NCBI RefSeq assembly: GCF_964199755.1
Contig: NC_133906.1
Coordinates: 13,489,378-13,553,377 of the forward strand
Length of the DNA stretch: 64,000 nt
Source of the DNA: Larus michahellis
Taxonomy: Eukaryota > Chordata > Aves > Charadriiformes > Laridae
Reading direction: 5' to 3'
In this document: positions 22,146-35,850 of the stretch, piece after piece
How the letters are laid out: each line of letters begins with the position of its first letter
Position numbering within the stretch: the first letter of the stretch is position 1
The notes under the pieces: generated by a model
What the model saw: the letters and a program-made list of their open reading frames with translations, nothing else
The model's database searches: none
What the model was told of the DNA's origin: nothing
Position numbers and translations under genes: made by a program

Positions 22146-25100
22146 ATGCCGGTATCAAGAATGCGCATGAGGCCCTGGTTGGAAATGCAGATTAATTCCA
22201 ATCAAATACCAGGACTGATATGGATTAACAAGGTGAGGGTTGCTTATTACTGTTATTATCATTATTATTATTACTTCTGTATCGTTAACCATTCTTGTTC
22301 TTAGATTACACTAAACATTGGTCAAGATCATAAAGGAAAGAAGAACATGGAGAAAACTTGCAAACTTTCTATTTAAAAACCAGCTAGTTTTGCTTTCAGA
22401 GAAGGTAGCTCTGGTTGGTACAGAATGTAGTAGTTCCATTTTTTGCCTGGGAAATGATAAATTAAATGCAATCTGAACATGATGGAGAGCCATGAGAACT
22501 CCAAGATCTCTTTTAACTCCTGCAGCCCGCTTGAGCCGAGTCACCTGCTGTCCCAGTTCAGTAGCTACTGTTACACTCCCGGTTGTTCCCAGTTTTAAGA
22601 TTTGGCCTGAAGGAAACCCTGGATTTGTCTCACTTTGCTCTGGAAGGCACATCCCTGTACCTGTAGCCCAGGGCGAGATCACTGGGCTAATCGAGCCAGG
22701 TCTCTTTCTCTGAGGTCTCCATATCCGTCCCAAGATGATATTTAAGCTAGGACATGTTTTTCTTCGGATTCCTGCAGGATCTTATGGGCAACTTTAAAAA
22801 GGGATTGTCAACCAAAGTGTACCTGGAAAATATACTGTGCTTGATGATAGACTAATAGATTAGATGCAATGTATTTAAATGATTCTGGGGTAAAATTGGT
22901 ACTTCTACTGTACCATGCCATGTGTGGCTTTCCCAGTTTCAGAACTCTTAAACAGCCTCCTATGCATTGGGCAACATAGATGGATGGACCAATGGATGCT
23001 TAATTAAGACACAGGGCAGAGGGTTCGTAAAGTTTCTGAGCTGCTACTGAGAAGTCTTTGATTAACTCTGTCATTCCAAACTGGCATGTAATGCTTCTTT
23101 TTCAATTAAAATCTCTATTGGTTTAACTTCAGGATAAGATGATGTTTCAAATCCCATGGAAACATGCAGCTAAGCATGGCTGGGACATGGAGAAAGACGC
23201 CTGCCTTTTCCGGAGCTGGGCCATTCATACAGGTGCGTGCTGGCTTTACGTTTCCATCAGTCAGATCAATATCTTGGGTTTTTTGTCTTGACTTGGGTAG
23301 TTATATTAACTACTAATATATATATCAGAGAAAATAGAGATTTTTTTAAAATTTTTGGTGGGAAGAGCTAGCACAGAAAAGTCTAAACACTCATCCCATC
23401 TCTTATTTATAGGAAGATATAAAGTAGGTGAGAAAGACCCTGATCCGAAAACCTGGAAGGCGAATTTCCGCTGTGCCATGAATTCCCTGCCTGACATCGA
23501 AGAAGTGAAGGATAAAAGCATCAACAAAGGCTCCAGTGCTGTCAGGGTTTACAGGATGCTGCCGCCCCTGACAAAGGATCAGAAGAAAGGTAAGCCCTCA
23601 GCAATCCAGCTGGGGTTACGCAGCTTAAACACCACTTAAATTCCCTGCTCCACTTGGGAAGACCTGTTGGTAGCACTGGTGCTACTGGGGTTACTCACTG
23701 GTTATTGCCATGTGTAATAGTTTGCACAAATGGTTCATTTTAGCCCAGATTCTTTAAATGTTTCTAAAGGCATCATGAGGAGGAGATGGGGACTTGCTGC
23801 TGAGCGGGGCTCAAAGCTGCAAGAGCTCGCGCTCGCCTAAAATGTCAGCCCTGCAGCCCTTTCTCACACTCGTCTTATTTTTATTTAATAGAAAGGAAGT
23901 CAAAGTCTTCAAGAGAAGCCAGAAACAAGAGCAAGAGAAAGGTATGTGTCTGCAGAGGCAGCTGAAGAAGCTAGAGGTTTTGGTGGTTTTCATGCTTAAA
24001 TTTTTTTCGTCTGGGAACTTGTGCATTCTTAGACAAGTCTTTTATTCTCTGCCCTTATTTTTGTAGTCGTATGAAGACATGAGGACGGAGGAGTCAGCAG
24101 AAAGACTAACCAACACTCCTCTGCCAGATGACCACAGTGGCTACACCGTGCACGACTACACGGGGCAGGAAGTGGAAGTTGAGAGCACGTCCATCACCTT
24201 AGGTGAGACTCAGTTTTTATCTCTCTGAGCAGAGTGGAAAGTGCCGTTCATGTTAAACCCACAATCTCTGCACCAAAAGACAAAGATGACTCTTGGGGCT
24301 GGGCCCGGCTGCACCGTCAGACGGGCAGGGAGAAAACAGAGGTGGTTGTGTCTTCTCCCATGAGTGCCAACTCCTCCTGGTGCATCCCACAGACCTCTCC
24401 TCCTGCGAGGTGAGCGGCTCCCTGACCGACTGGAGGCCACCGATGGAAATCACCATGGCTGACAGCACCAACGACCTCTACCAGCTCCAGGTGTCTCCCC
24501 TGGCTTCGTCCTCAGAAGGTGGGTATTTCTTTATTCCTACCTTGGTCTTTCATTGGTCTATTGGTTGGAGGCAAGGCAGTGCAGTGAAGGAGTGCCTGGA
24601 GGGACCAGGAGAGACAAGAGTTGGTTTGCAGAAAGAAACCCAACCTCTTCCTGATGGATTTGGGTGTCTGGAGCTCTCAAATGGGCCAGGTTAAAGGACA
24701 CGCGCCACCTGCTCATGGGTGAAAGGTCCCTGAAATGCCATTTACTTTGCACATGTGGGCCCAGGGGCAGGCTTTGTCTTGCAGGCCCAACGTGATGGCT
24801 CAGACAGGTCAGCCTGTAAAGAAGAGGAGAGATTTGTGAGCTGGGAGGGTGGGACTGGGGGTTCCCGAAGCAGCTGGAAGTAGGCCAGGCCAGAAGCAGG
24901 ACACAGTCGGGTACAACAGTGACAGCGGAGGTCACCATGCTTCCCAGTGGGACAAAAAAATCAACATGGCTATATCAGAGTGGTTCTTAATTGGGGTGCA
25001 AGTCATCTTCCTCGTGCATCCCAAGTGGGCTCTGCTTTGGTCTCTTGGGGTGACCTCAGAGCTGGCTGGAGCCATGCGCCCCGACGTGTGGGTGATGAAG

Positions 25101-26942
25101 GGCTGGGGGGCACAGAGCTGCTGATGGGCCTCCCCACGTCAAACCCATGAGCCCCTCCTCGGTGTCCCTCATGGTGGGGGGGACAGTAAAAGGCAGTGGT
25201 GTTGTGTGACAAGAGAATATGAAGTGGGTTGTGTGGTGAAGAAGCAGAAGTGTGAGGGCAAAAAGTTGACATCTACATCTGTTTTCTTCTCTTTTTTTTT
25301 TTTTTTTGTGCTTACAAAACAGTCACAGATGAAGATGAAGAGGAAATTAATTCGGACATTTTTAAGGTAAAACTACCCCTTATGGTTGGAAAAAAGTTGC
25401 CCAAAGTTGCTGTTTGCACCAAGCAATGAAGGGAAGCAATTACCAGATCCAGTCCTATACGAGCTGAACATACATTTGTGTAATGCAAGACCCTTATTTA
25501 GTGAAGAAGCCTGAAAAATTAATTATAAAAAGAAGGCTACTTCACAAACACGAGCTGGGGATGACACATCCATGGAAACATTTACTCTTCCTGTGAAAGT
25601 CAGAGAAAGCTGCTAGAGGTGAAGGTTGCTGTATTAGAGTCTGCAAAGGTTCTCCAGACTTTATTTTGCTCTTCCTCCACCTCTGACACAGACGGCCCTT
25701 AATCTGTGTTTCCAGACATGTCACGCTTATCCCACTGATAAAGACGGGGGTTTCATCACCAAAGGTGCTCCGGCCCTCCCTGTTTTGCATTAACTTTTTT
25801 TTTTTTTTAAACTGGGAGTAAAACAAGTTTATATAATTTAGCATGAGAAGATATAATTTGATCTTTTTTGATTACCTGTCCTCTAACGAAGAGAAAGGAA
25901 TAAAATATTGGCAGAAGGAGCAGTTTTTACCGTCTTACTATTCTCTTACAGCTGCTCGAACCAGCCCAAGACTGGCACACCACCAGCGTGGGGGGGAAAG
26001 GCTTCCTCACCAACGAGCCGGGCACGCAGACCATGGGCACTTACAGCTACAAGGAGCAGGACAGGGAGATCGACACGACTTCAGGTAGGGATGACTTGGC
26101 TCTCGTTGATGGTCAAGGCCATGGGGTGACGCAGACGAGGGTTTTCATGCCAGATGCTAATGGGGAGGGAGAAAAGCAAATGGAGGAATTCACGCATCCC
26201 GGTGTTAGATTTCCAAGTAGCCCGTCGAAAGGCTGTGAGGAGTTTGTTGATATGAAGGAAAAGGAGAAAAATGCCTCCAGTCAGAGTATTGTACAGATTT
26301 GTCTTAGAGTTAGACACATGCAAGTTATGCCAGCTTTCAGGAGCTCCTTGCAATGTAACTGAAGAATTTCCACTAGCAATAGCTTAAATGGGATAGAATT
26401 GTAGAATCAGAGAATGGTTTGGGTTGGAAGGGACCTTAAAGCCCACCCAGTGCCACCCCCTGCCCTGGGCAGGGACACCTCCCACCACACCAGGTTGCTC
26501 CAAGCCCCGTCCAACCTGGCCTTGAACCCCTCCAGGGATGGGGCAGCCACAGCTTCTCTGGGCAACCTGGGCCAGGGGCTCACCACCCTCACAGCAAACA
26601 ATTTCTTCCTGAGATCTCATCTAAAGCTCCCCTCTTTCAGTGTAAAACCATTACCTGTCGGTCTTATCACTACAGACTTATCGTTTAATAGCGCTTAGAG
26701 TATTTTAGCAAAATATGAGGCTAAAGCATTTACTCGTATCTGAGAAATATCTTGATTTTTAGATATATTTATATATACACACACACAATCTTGCTCTTGC
26801 TGCATGTGATTCAGTACTCATTCTTATTTTATTTTATCTAGGAGACCTGGAGTTCAGGTTCTTCGACCAGAAGAGCAGCCTAGACTTCTCCTGGCTGGAG
26901 ACAGTGAGACCTACCATGCAAGCCATTCACTGCGGGTTGTAA
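22146..26942 (+). CDS. IRF1: Interferon regulatory factor 1 (nine coding exons)
   Basis: Coding exons are 22146-22232 (the exon begins at 22141), 23133-23232, 23413-23589, 23892-23941, 24067-24202, 24393-24518, 25323-25366, 25952-26084 and 26842-26942 (stop TAA). All have GT/AG borders and consistent phases, giving 317 residues, against about 313-325 for known IRF1 proteins. The N-terminal DNA-binding domain (about 1-113) has the five-tryptophan signature at W11, W26, W38, W46 and W58, and the recognition-helix residues R82, C83, N86 and S87 in NFRCAMNS. A basic nuclear-localisation stretch ([17 protein letters not shown]) occupies residues 122-138. An acidic activation region includes [14 protein letters not shown] at about 226-239, and the conserved C-terminal region holds [16 protein letters not shown]. 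The protein binds ISRE/IRF-E sites in the nucleus and activates interferon and MHC-I pathway genes. Exon lengths of 177 and 50 bases for coding exons 3 and 4 match mammalian IRF1. The ATG lies 5 bases inside exon 2 in the context ACACCATGC. Confidence 0.97.
26396..26690 (-). mobile_element. CR1 LINE fragment, antisense, in IRF1 intron 9
   Basis: A reverse-oriented CR1 3' end starts with ATTGTAGAATCAGAGAATGG and continues through GTTGGAAGGGACCTTAAAGC and CACACCAGGTTGCTCCAAGC. It lies in the intron before the last IRF1 exon, about 150 bases upstream of that exon's start at its nearest edge. Frames read across it are not genes. Confidence 0.92.
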
Positions 26943-27945
26943 ACTCCTGGCTTCCTCCCACCACGAACTGCTCTGGGGTAGAAACTTTGACAAGCCTGAA
27001 GAGAATGGAAGAAATTGTTTGTTACTGACTGAATGAAGAAGAAAGTAGCTTTTATATTCCGTTTAACTTTTAGGCCTGGAAAGGCTGGCAAGAAAAACCT
27101 CCATTATAAATATTAAAACAAAAAGGGCCCCCGTCTCACTAGCAGGAGCGCTGGCGCAGAGGATGCTCAGCTGCAGTACGCACCTGGTCATGGTGTCGGA
27201 GGTGAAGCGCTTGCTGGAAGGTTGTCGATGTGGGGTACCGTGGGATGGGGGGGGTCCTGGGGAGGAGGGTACTGGCCTCCCCCTGCGAGCACTTTACCCA
27301 GGGAGTGCTCAGCAGAGACACTGCAGAGGAGTCTCTTACCTTCTAGTTTGGGTTGCTGCTTACCTGTGCAACACTGGTGATGTCGAGCTTAATGACTGTC
27401 GTTACACTTACTCAGAAAAATTGCACTAATTGGCCTGCTCTTCTTTGATTTACTGCATCACATATAGTTCACCTTTCAGATCTTTCAAAACTCTGTAAAT
27501 ACTTTAGACCAGTAAAATGTGAAAATTCAGTTTAGGCTTTGCTTCCATGCAGGACATTTATCCCGGTCCACTCGTAGGACGTTATCAGCTGGTAGGCATG
27601 CCAGAGCTATTTCCACGTAATAGTTGAAGAGCTGCTGCATGAAGCCATGGGTTTTTTTGCACTGATAGGGGCAGAGCTCTTTATTTATAGGCTGTGCCTT
27701 TGTGAGATCCCATCTAGCACTCCGCCGTGATACCCACAGTACTGTACGTAGCCAGCTGCATCGCCCCGCAGACCCCCCCGGGGCTGGCGCGAGTTGGGGC
27801 GCAGGATGGAGGAGGTTCTAGTTGTTGGTGTCTAGTACATAAGAATCAAGTCACTAAGCTGTAATAGACTATTTTCCTGTACATTTTATTTTTGTATATA
27901 AAATGTTGTATATTTGTTTTAATAAAAATGTTTTATATATGACAT
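26943..27945 (+). other. IRF1: IRF1 3' untranslated region
   Basis: About 1 kb from the stop codon to the polyadenylation signal, close to the length of the mammalian IRF1 3' UTR. It has an AU-rich TTATTTATA at 27681-27689 and an AT-rich terminal 100 bases. The cleavage point is approximate. Confidence 0.75.
27921..27926 (+). terminator. IRF1: IRF1 polyadenylation signal
   Basis: AATAAA followed within 30 bases by a T/G-rich stretch (ATGTTTACTTGTTCTC). It is the first canonical hexamer in a suitable context after the IRF1 stop codon. Confidence 0.75.
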
Positions 27946-27949
27946 GTTT

Positions 27950-30900
27950 ACTTGTTCTCATGGGAGAGCTCAGAGACTGCATTCCAGATTCCTTGAAAAT
28001 ACCCAAACAGCTGTGCTGTAGACAGAGGCAGTTGGAGGGGTTTTTTTCATGAGTCACGGAAGCACAGGGAATTTAGTACAGTTTGCTCCCGTTTCTCCAC
28101 CCCTTTCTCTTCCCAGTGCAGCTAATGGGTGGAATCCTGCTTGTCCAGGTCCTCTGTGTGTGTGTGGGGGGGGTAGTTGCTTTGCATCTGCCATCGTCTG
28201 CAACAGTCAGACTTAACGTTACAGTCTATAGAGCAAAGTTAGAGCCTATACTATTAAAAAATATGCACCAAATCCCTGCCGTGGATCTCCCCATCAGCAA
28301 CACCATCAGCTGCTGTGATAAGATGAGCAGTGAAGCCCTAGCTGAATTACAGAATGGTAGGGGTTGGAAGGGACATTTGGAGATCATCTAGTCTGACCCC
28401 CTGCCAAAGCAGCTCCACCTAGAGCAGGTAATATCTCAGGTTTGCCTAAAAAGAGCACATGCACAATTCAGAAGGCAAAAGCAGAAAGCAAGCTTGTTTC
28501 CCCCCCGTATTTATTTGCCATACTCAGGCTGCAAAGGTCTGATGTCTGGGGTGGGAGACAGAGGCAAGAGTGGCTGACGCAATGTGTCTCCAGCTACGGC
28601 CACCAGCATCTGACACTGCCTGGAAAGCCCCCGTAGGGAACAAAGCCTTTGGGGAATAACTTAATTCACTGAGCAAGGGTGAGGGAGGACCGAGGAGAAT
28701 AGCAGGCTGCAGAAGAGGAAGACCCAACCCAGAGGGACAAAGCAGACATTTCCTACTGCCTTTGGCACAGGCTCTGCTGCGACTCAACCTGCAGACACAT
28801 GGGGACACATTTGGGTTTACCCAGGGAAGAGGGGAAAAAAAAAAAAGCTGTGGCTACAGCGGGGGTGGAGGGGCAGCCCAGGGAGGGGGAGCCTGGGCAG
28901 GGCTCCCACAGCGCCTGTTCATCACGAACTGGCCCGATCTCGGGGACAACCCAAAGTGGGCACTGCAGGCAGCACCAGGCAGAGAGCAGCTTCCTACAGC
29001 CCCATCCTGGCTCTGCGTGGGTGGCAGTGATGGCCTTGCTGTCCCCCCGCCGTGGTCACACTCCCCGGCAGGGTATCACACCCCGAGGGTCCACCTTCTG
29101 GGAAAGGATCCAGCCAGCCAGGAACCCCCCCGAGTACCAGGGCTGCCTGGGATCACACCCACCTAAAATCCTGCACGGCCACCCCCCCATCATCTGGAGC
29201 AGGAACGTTTTGTGCCCAGAAATCACCCACCAGACCCGCTTTGTGCCCTGGCTACTGCCAGGGAGAGCACGGGGCTGCTGGACCCAGAGCCACCCTAGGG
29301 AGGGACAGCATCTCGGTGTCATCAGCATCGCCAGAGGAAATTGGTTTTGTTTAGGATCCGCTGCAAGTTTGTCACACACAGGGGGAGGTTAGGGGGCAGG
29401 GGAGAGAGAAGGGGAACTTTCTATGATGCAAACAGTGCTAAAAATAAAGTAGAGATTAATTTGCCCGTTCATGCGTTAAAAAGAGCAAGTTTTTCACATT
29501 TATGCTCAGATTTAAAAAAAAAAAAAAAACAACAAAACAAAAAGAAACAAAACAACCCAGCACCAAAATTTCCTCAGATAAGAGGTTTGCCCAACACTTA
29601 GGGACAGCAGAAAACAGCAGGTTATGCCTCACACCCAGGGACCACAGACACGCTCCGAGTGTTTTTACTGGGACAGAGGAGCTGCTTCCCTTCCTCACCT
29701 GCCAAGGAACCTGCGTGACCGACTGCACCTGGGGTGTTCTCCCAGTGAAAAGTGGTGAAATCACAGGATCGGGTGGAGTTTATCCGTCCGGTTTCTTCGC
29801 TGGGTGAATAACTGCCAACTTCAAAGTATTTTGTTGCTAGTTTTGTTGTTTTGAACTTTTTGGGAGGGGGAAGGAGAATGAACAGAGTGATGCTCTGCAG
29901 CTCGGGTGGGCTGCAAGTGCCAAAACCACTGCGCCAGCTTGGTGCCTCACCAGCTCCTCCATCACCTCCAGGGCAGGTGGGATTTGTAGAAGCTCCATTT
30001 CTTCTCCCAGTGCGAACTGAGGCGGCCTTTAGGCTGCTTGTACCCAGAGGAGCCTCACGAGCTCTTCAGGATAAACTTCCTGCAATTAAAACAGTTTTAA
30101 AACCTTGACATTGGCTTCTTCTGAACTTGCCTATCCTAATCGAGCTCTTCATAAACTTCAGCTGGCTTTCCTGTGTTGGAATAAGGGTTGTTTTCACCTT
30201 TGAGATGCCCACAGCTACTTTCAGCTGGGAAGAAATTCCATACTAGGAGAGCAGGTCACTGGGAAAGCTCACCTCTGCCAAACCCAGACAAAGGAATAAA
30301 AGGGGAGTCTTTCTGGGCAGGGCTTGAAGGGCAAAGCGGCTCTTTCTTGTGCTATGAACTTCGCGTGACAGTGAGAAAGATGTATAGGCAATGCAACTGC
30401 TGTAAAAATAAAGACAGTTCACCTCTCTGTGGTGGAAAACAAAAAGGAGTCGTCGTGTAACCTGCGCTCATTTGGGAAACGAGTGGAGCTGATGCTGCAG
30501 GCTTGGCAGGCGGGCCATCACCCGTGCCACGCTCCCACCACCATCACTGCCAGCCGCTCACCCACAAACCTCGAAACCATGTGAAAAAACAAATCCAAAA
30601 TTCTCCCTACTTAGTTTCAGAGCTTCAAGCTGTCAACAGGGCAAAACCTCCTGAAAATAATAGGACAGCCTCGGAAACAGCCCCACAGCCCCAGCCTGGG
30701 AGAGCCCTGCAGTGACTCAGGCACAGACTCTGCTGCTGCAGCAGCTGCATGAAGAAGACAGACCTTGCGTCATGCCAACAGGAGATTTGCAGCGCTGCAG
30801 AGGCAGGGACAGCACACAGCTGTTAAGTGCAGCTTTTCCCAGTGAAAACCCTTCACCTATAAATAAAGAGTTGTTGCTTTTCCCCCCTCCGATCTTTGTC

Positions 30901-32520
30901 CAAACGCCTTGTCAAGATGCATTTCCATAATTAGAAGGGGAAGGTAACTTCCTCCCCTGTGGTCCACTCAGCACATTGCTCATCGTTTAATCGCTCATTA
31001 GGAGCAACCTGTGAGCGGCTCAGCACCAAACCAGCCTTTTGCTCTTGGTTGCCCAGAGCGGTGGCACCTTGCGTGAGCTTTGCCCAGCAGGCAGCGGCGC
31101 CTGCAATTATCGTTTCACCTTTATTTGCCATGGTGATTGAATCCTGATAATTGGACGCATTTCCAGGCAGTCACATGATTTGCGGTGTCAGGATTAGCAG
31201 TGCTTCAGACCAAAGGTATGGATTTATAACTGCAAAAAATAGTATAATATTTGTTTGTGGTGCAAAGGCAAACTATTGCTTAGATAGCAACTGAGCGTCT
31301 TGGACTGCAAACGTTATTTCTCTGCTGTTGTGCTGGCTCATTCCTCCTCTCAAGTTCCCCAAGGGTCCATTTCTCCCCCCGTGTTTGTACAAACAAAACA
31401 AGGGCAGAAACTTCTGCAGGACTGAAACCTCTCCCAGAGGCTCACGAGGGCCAAGGGAAGAAGTGTTGTCTGTACAAAAGTCAGTTTTAGGTCTTAGATG
31501 AGGGCAAAGCTTCCCTAGACAGTGAGAAAGGGAGGAAAGTCACATTTTCATAGAGGAATTATATCTAAGTTGTGCTTTCTCCTACACCAAGTGCTTCAGT
31601 CCACTCCATACCCTCTTCCACCACAGCATCGTCCTTCAGAGCTCCTTTTCCTCCCACATTTTTCCATCCCCTTCGATATTTCTCTCTCTATTAAATTCAC
31701 CCCCCTCTCTCCCCAGCCTTCCCGCATGCAAAAGAAACGAGGCAACAATAAAAGCGCGCTCATGCAGGCAGCATGGTACGTGCAGGTCAAGCTATCTGCA
31801 TGCTACCTCCCTCCTCTCCAACCTTTGCTCTTACTGTTCTGATAACGCCAGGATGCGAATCCAGCCCGCGCGGGTCCCTGCCGTGCTGGGCTGTTGGCGA
31901 CCATGCTGTCCCAGCAGCTGGGAAGGGTCGGGGAAAGCTTCCCATGGCCCTTTTCAGAGCTTAAACAGGAGCATGGCGTGCACTGCCACCAAGCGGAACA
32001 CGCCTAAGGGCCACACGAACCCAAGCTGGAAAACCAGCTCATCCTGCTGGCAGATAGATTTGGTCACCAGTTGGATGTCAAACCATGGTATTAAGGATTT
32101 GGGGCTGCCAGGCAGGGAGAATCATACGCTCATTCCAGCAACTGCCCCACTGACCAGGGCGAAGAGTGGTGCCAAATCACAGGCAGCACGACAGGAGTAA
32201 CCAGGAGGATGGGGTGGCCAGGACGATCTGTAGCCACAGGGCTAGGAGATGATGAGGGCCAGGGAGCAGATCCCATCACCCACCCACCACGGCACCCAGG
32301 TGCCAGAAGTCACCAGGGGTGGCCTCTGCGTGAACACAAAGGCAGTGAATCGTCCCTTCTGGTATATAAGGCTGGTAAACAAAGTCAGGACAGATGCATG
32401 GATGGAATAGGCATTGGACAACGGTTGTCGGTTTTCCAGGCATAAGGAATCCAGTCTGCAGGGAGCAAAGAGGAGCGTGGCCCCTGCCTCTCTCCCTGCC
32501 CTCTGACAGCGCTCGGGCTC
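27950..32520. other. Downstream intergenic sequence, one CR1 fragment, no gene recognised
   Basis: Contains an A-rich run at 29513-29530 and mixed unique sequence around a short CR1 at 28345. No coding exon with a recognisable product was found on either strand. Confidence 0.5.
28345..28430 (-). mobile_element. Diverged CR1 3' end, antisense
   Basis: About 85 bases with the reverse CR1 terminus: AATTACAGAATGGTAGGGGT, GTTGGAAGGGACATTTGGAG, then GATCATCTAGTCTGACCCCC. It belongs to a subfamily different from the abundant one (CTAGAGCAGG at the inner end). Confidence 0.85.
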
Positions 32521-32522
32521 TC

Positions 32523-32738
32523 TTAGAATCAGAGAATCGTCTTGGTTTGAAGGGACCTTTCAGATCATCGAGTCCAACCATCAACCTAACACTGGCAAAA
32601 ACCACCGCTAACCCATGTCCCTCAGCACCACGTCTGCCCGGCTTTTAAATACCTCCAGGGACGGTGTTTCCACTACTTCCCTGGGCAGCCTGTTCCAATG
32701 CTTGACAACCCTCTCAGCCTCTTCAAGCTTCAGGATGA
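32523..32738 (-). mobile_element. CR1 LINE 3' fragment, antisense
   Basis: Begins AGAATCAGAGAATCGTCTTG and contains GATCATCGAGTCCAACCATC, CCCGGCTTTTAAATACCTCC and CTGGGCAGCCTGTTCCAATG. This is the reverse complement of the subfamily present in sense at 42282 and 52755. Confidence 0.9.
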
Positions 32739-32739
32739 T

Positions 32740-35357
32740 CCACCCTGTTCACTTCACTCATGATTCATATAGAAACTTCACTTTGAAAGCTTTGGAGAGC
32801 CTGACAGTGGGTACCTGGCCAGCCTGGGCACGGCTGGGTGCGGCCACTGTCACCCGCTGGCGAGGGACAGCAGGCGGGGTTAGGGGTGAGATGCTGTCAC
32901 AGCCCCACCTCTGCTGTCTCCTCAGCTGACAAAAGGCCGCAGGGAGGAGAAGGCTGAGCCAGCGGCATGTCAGGTTGCCAGTGGCCCTCCCCTGGCAAGC
33001 AGCACCCAGCTCCCGGGCCAGAATGGCAACACCGTGCATTACTCCTACAACACAAGCATCCTGAGCGCCGCCGCCTGTGCGGGGGATGCTCAGCTGTCGC
33101 ACACGAGCTCACAACCTATTTCAGTATAGGAAATTTCACACTTCAAATCAGCGCTCCTGCCTCTTGCGCATCACTTCCCTCCACGTGACCACGCCACGCC
33201 ATGGGCACATGGCCACAGCACCAACGTGCAGAAACGCCGGGGCAAGCTGAGATGCACGATGGCTTCTGGGCACCTTCCCGGGGAATTCAACCTTGTCAGC
33301 TCCACGCGACTGCCATGGCAGAAACAGCTGCCTCGCCTGCCACCGGGAGAGGGAAGGACTTTGTTTTCTGTGTTTACGTGGAACAATGGTAAAAAAACAC
33401 AAAAGCAAGGGAGCGGCTAAAAGGCAGGTTTTGCTGGGAGGAGCCAGGGGTAGTGGTCTGGGCAGCTCTGGGCAACCGGAAAGTCTGTGGGGGTTTTGCT
33501 CCTCTCAACGCATGCGGTGCTTTAGCAGGGATGGGATGGAGAATTGATGACAGAAAACAGCATCAGGATGCTGGCCCTAATTCAAAATGAATCCAGCAGA
33601 AGCATTACGCATATTAGCTATTTGCAAGGAGGGCTATTAAATAACAAGACGCAGGCCAACCACAGGCACAAACACTGAACATGCCCGGTTTTAATGTCTG
33701 CGCTGCAAGAATACATTTCACTAAGTTTGTTTTGTCATGAGCTAAATACTATAAAGTTTTCACCAACAGTCTTCAGGCAGAAAAAAAAATTCATTGAGAA
33801 GCCAAGTCCAGACAGGTACAACTTTGTTTTCACCAACTGTACTGCTGAAGAAAGCAGAGGGAGCAGAGCACGGAGGGACTGCGCTGGCCTGTTCCCAGCC
33901 TTGTGGCTGGTAAATTTCTTTGGTTTAGGATATTTTTTAAAAACTCTGGAGGGAGATGACATAGGTCACCAGTGGCATTGTTTCAAATCAGCAAGTGAAC
34001 CATGTTAGCATCTCTACGTTTCGCACGGAAATAATAATTCAGCAGGATAGCCAGCAGCTACCATTCCTGCCCAGGGCAATCCTCTGCCAACAGCTTCGGA
34101 AGAGCCTGGCTGGGGCAGCTCCAGCTCCCCGCGCTTCTGGAAGCCCAGGGACAGATGTTCCCAGGGCAACCTGCCTCGGCGCAAGTGATTCACCCCACCG
34201 TTTGCTCTGCCCCACAGACCCACGTGCCTCCCACCCTCACCCCACGGTGAGGTTCCAGCTCCCGGTGGGACTGGGGACCGTGGCAAAGCCGTGCTTCCAT
34301 TGCCCAGTGCTCACGCGATGTCTGCATCGCCCCAGGCTGCGTGGCAAAGCCCCCGCACAAGCTGCATCACATCAAGACATCTCATGTAGTTTGTATTTAC
34401 TAATGGGTAACTTCCATCAAGCTCACACCAACAATCAACAGCTGCATCCGGAGCCACAGCAAAAGCATCTTAGAAGTTGCCTACAAAATATTATCTGAAC
34501 CACCAGGGTTGCAAAAGTTCTACGGCAAACAGCTGCATCAGAAACATGCTGCTTCCCTGCTGCTGTGCGGAATGCCACCAGGCTGGGCAAGAGGAATGGT
34601 CCAAACCAGCCTCACTCACCGCCGCCGCACGGGCAGTTCCCAGGCAGCTTCTCTCATTGCGTGGCTGCTTCTCCACGAGGCAGGGAGAGGAAGGCAATCA
34701 TCAAGAAGAGGAAGAGGATGTAAAAAGCCCGTAGCAATTAATGGGTATGTTCTTGGACCTATTTTTAGTTTACATCTTGTGACTGACCAGATTTCAGATT
34801 GGTGGCGTCTTAAATTAAGGCACTATTACTGAAACTGCCCTTTCTTAGCTGACAATGTTAGCTTCCCTTTGAGCTAACGACAACAGAAGTTTTTTCCATT
34901 GATTTTAAAATGCTTGGACCCACCTAGGTTATACCCTTGCCCAGCTGCCTAATTTTTAGGCCTTAATTCACGGATCCTGTTTGCTGCTGGGTTCATCCCC
35001 ACAGTTCAGAACACGATGCCGTGTTTAAAGGCGGTGGGGCTCACATTGCAGCAGGGGCATTTCCCTGCTGAGCCCCAGCACGATCCTGCACCCTGCGGTG
35101 CCACCTTCAGCAACCGGCTGCATTTCACTGCCTGGCTGCTGCGGGGATTCTGCATCGCTGGCCATTCCAAAGGGCTGGCTGAAGGCCACCTGCAGAGAGC
35201 CCCGGCTCAACTCTCCAGGGTTTCCAGCATTTGCCAAACCCACACTTTACAAATCAGAAGGTCTCTGCAACTGCAGAAAGAAGCGGCGGGAGCTGCCATG
35301 CCAGGGGACTGTGCTCCAGCTTCCCTGGGGGCCTTGGCTGGAAGGAGACGCTCCATC
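32740..35357. other. Intergenic, no gene recognised
   Basis: Unique sequence of mixed composition. Short frames only; no family similarity, RNA gene or tandem array was noted. Confidence 0.5.
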
Positions 35358-35850
35358 ATAGAGTCACAGAATGGTTTGGGTTGGAAGGGACCTTAAAGCC
35401 CACCCAGTGCCACCCCCTGCCCTGGGCAGGGACACCTCCCACCACACCAGGTTGCTCCAAGCCCCCTCCAACCTGGCCTTGAACACCTCCAGGGATGGGG
35501 CAGCCACAGCTTCTCTGGGCAACCTGGGCCAGGGGCTCACCACCCTCACAGCAAAGAATTCCTTCCCAATATCTCATCTAAATCTCCCCTCTTTCAGTTA
35601 AAACCTGATCCCTCTCATCCCATGGCTCCCCTCCCTGATCCAGAGTCCCTCCCCAGCTTTTCTGGAGCCCCTTGAGGGACTGGAAGAGGCTCCAAGGTCT
35701 CCCTGGAGCCTTCTCTTCTCCAGGCTGAACCCCCCCAGCTCTCTCAGCCTGTCCTCACAGCAGAGGGGCTCCAGCCCTCTAATCACCTTTGTGGCCCTCC
35801 ACTGGACCCGTTCCAACAGGTCCATGCCCTTCTTGAGCTGAGGAGTCATT
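35358..35850 (-). mobile_element. CR1 LINE fragment, antisense, about 0.5 kb
   Basis: Starts ATAGAGTCACAGAATGGTTT and extends through CCTTGAACACCTCCAGGGAT, GCTTTTCTGGAGCCCCTTGA and the CACTGGACCCGTTCCAACAG block. It is nearly the same segment as the sense copy at 12637-13152, in inverted orientation. Confidence 0.92.
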
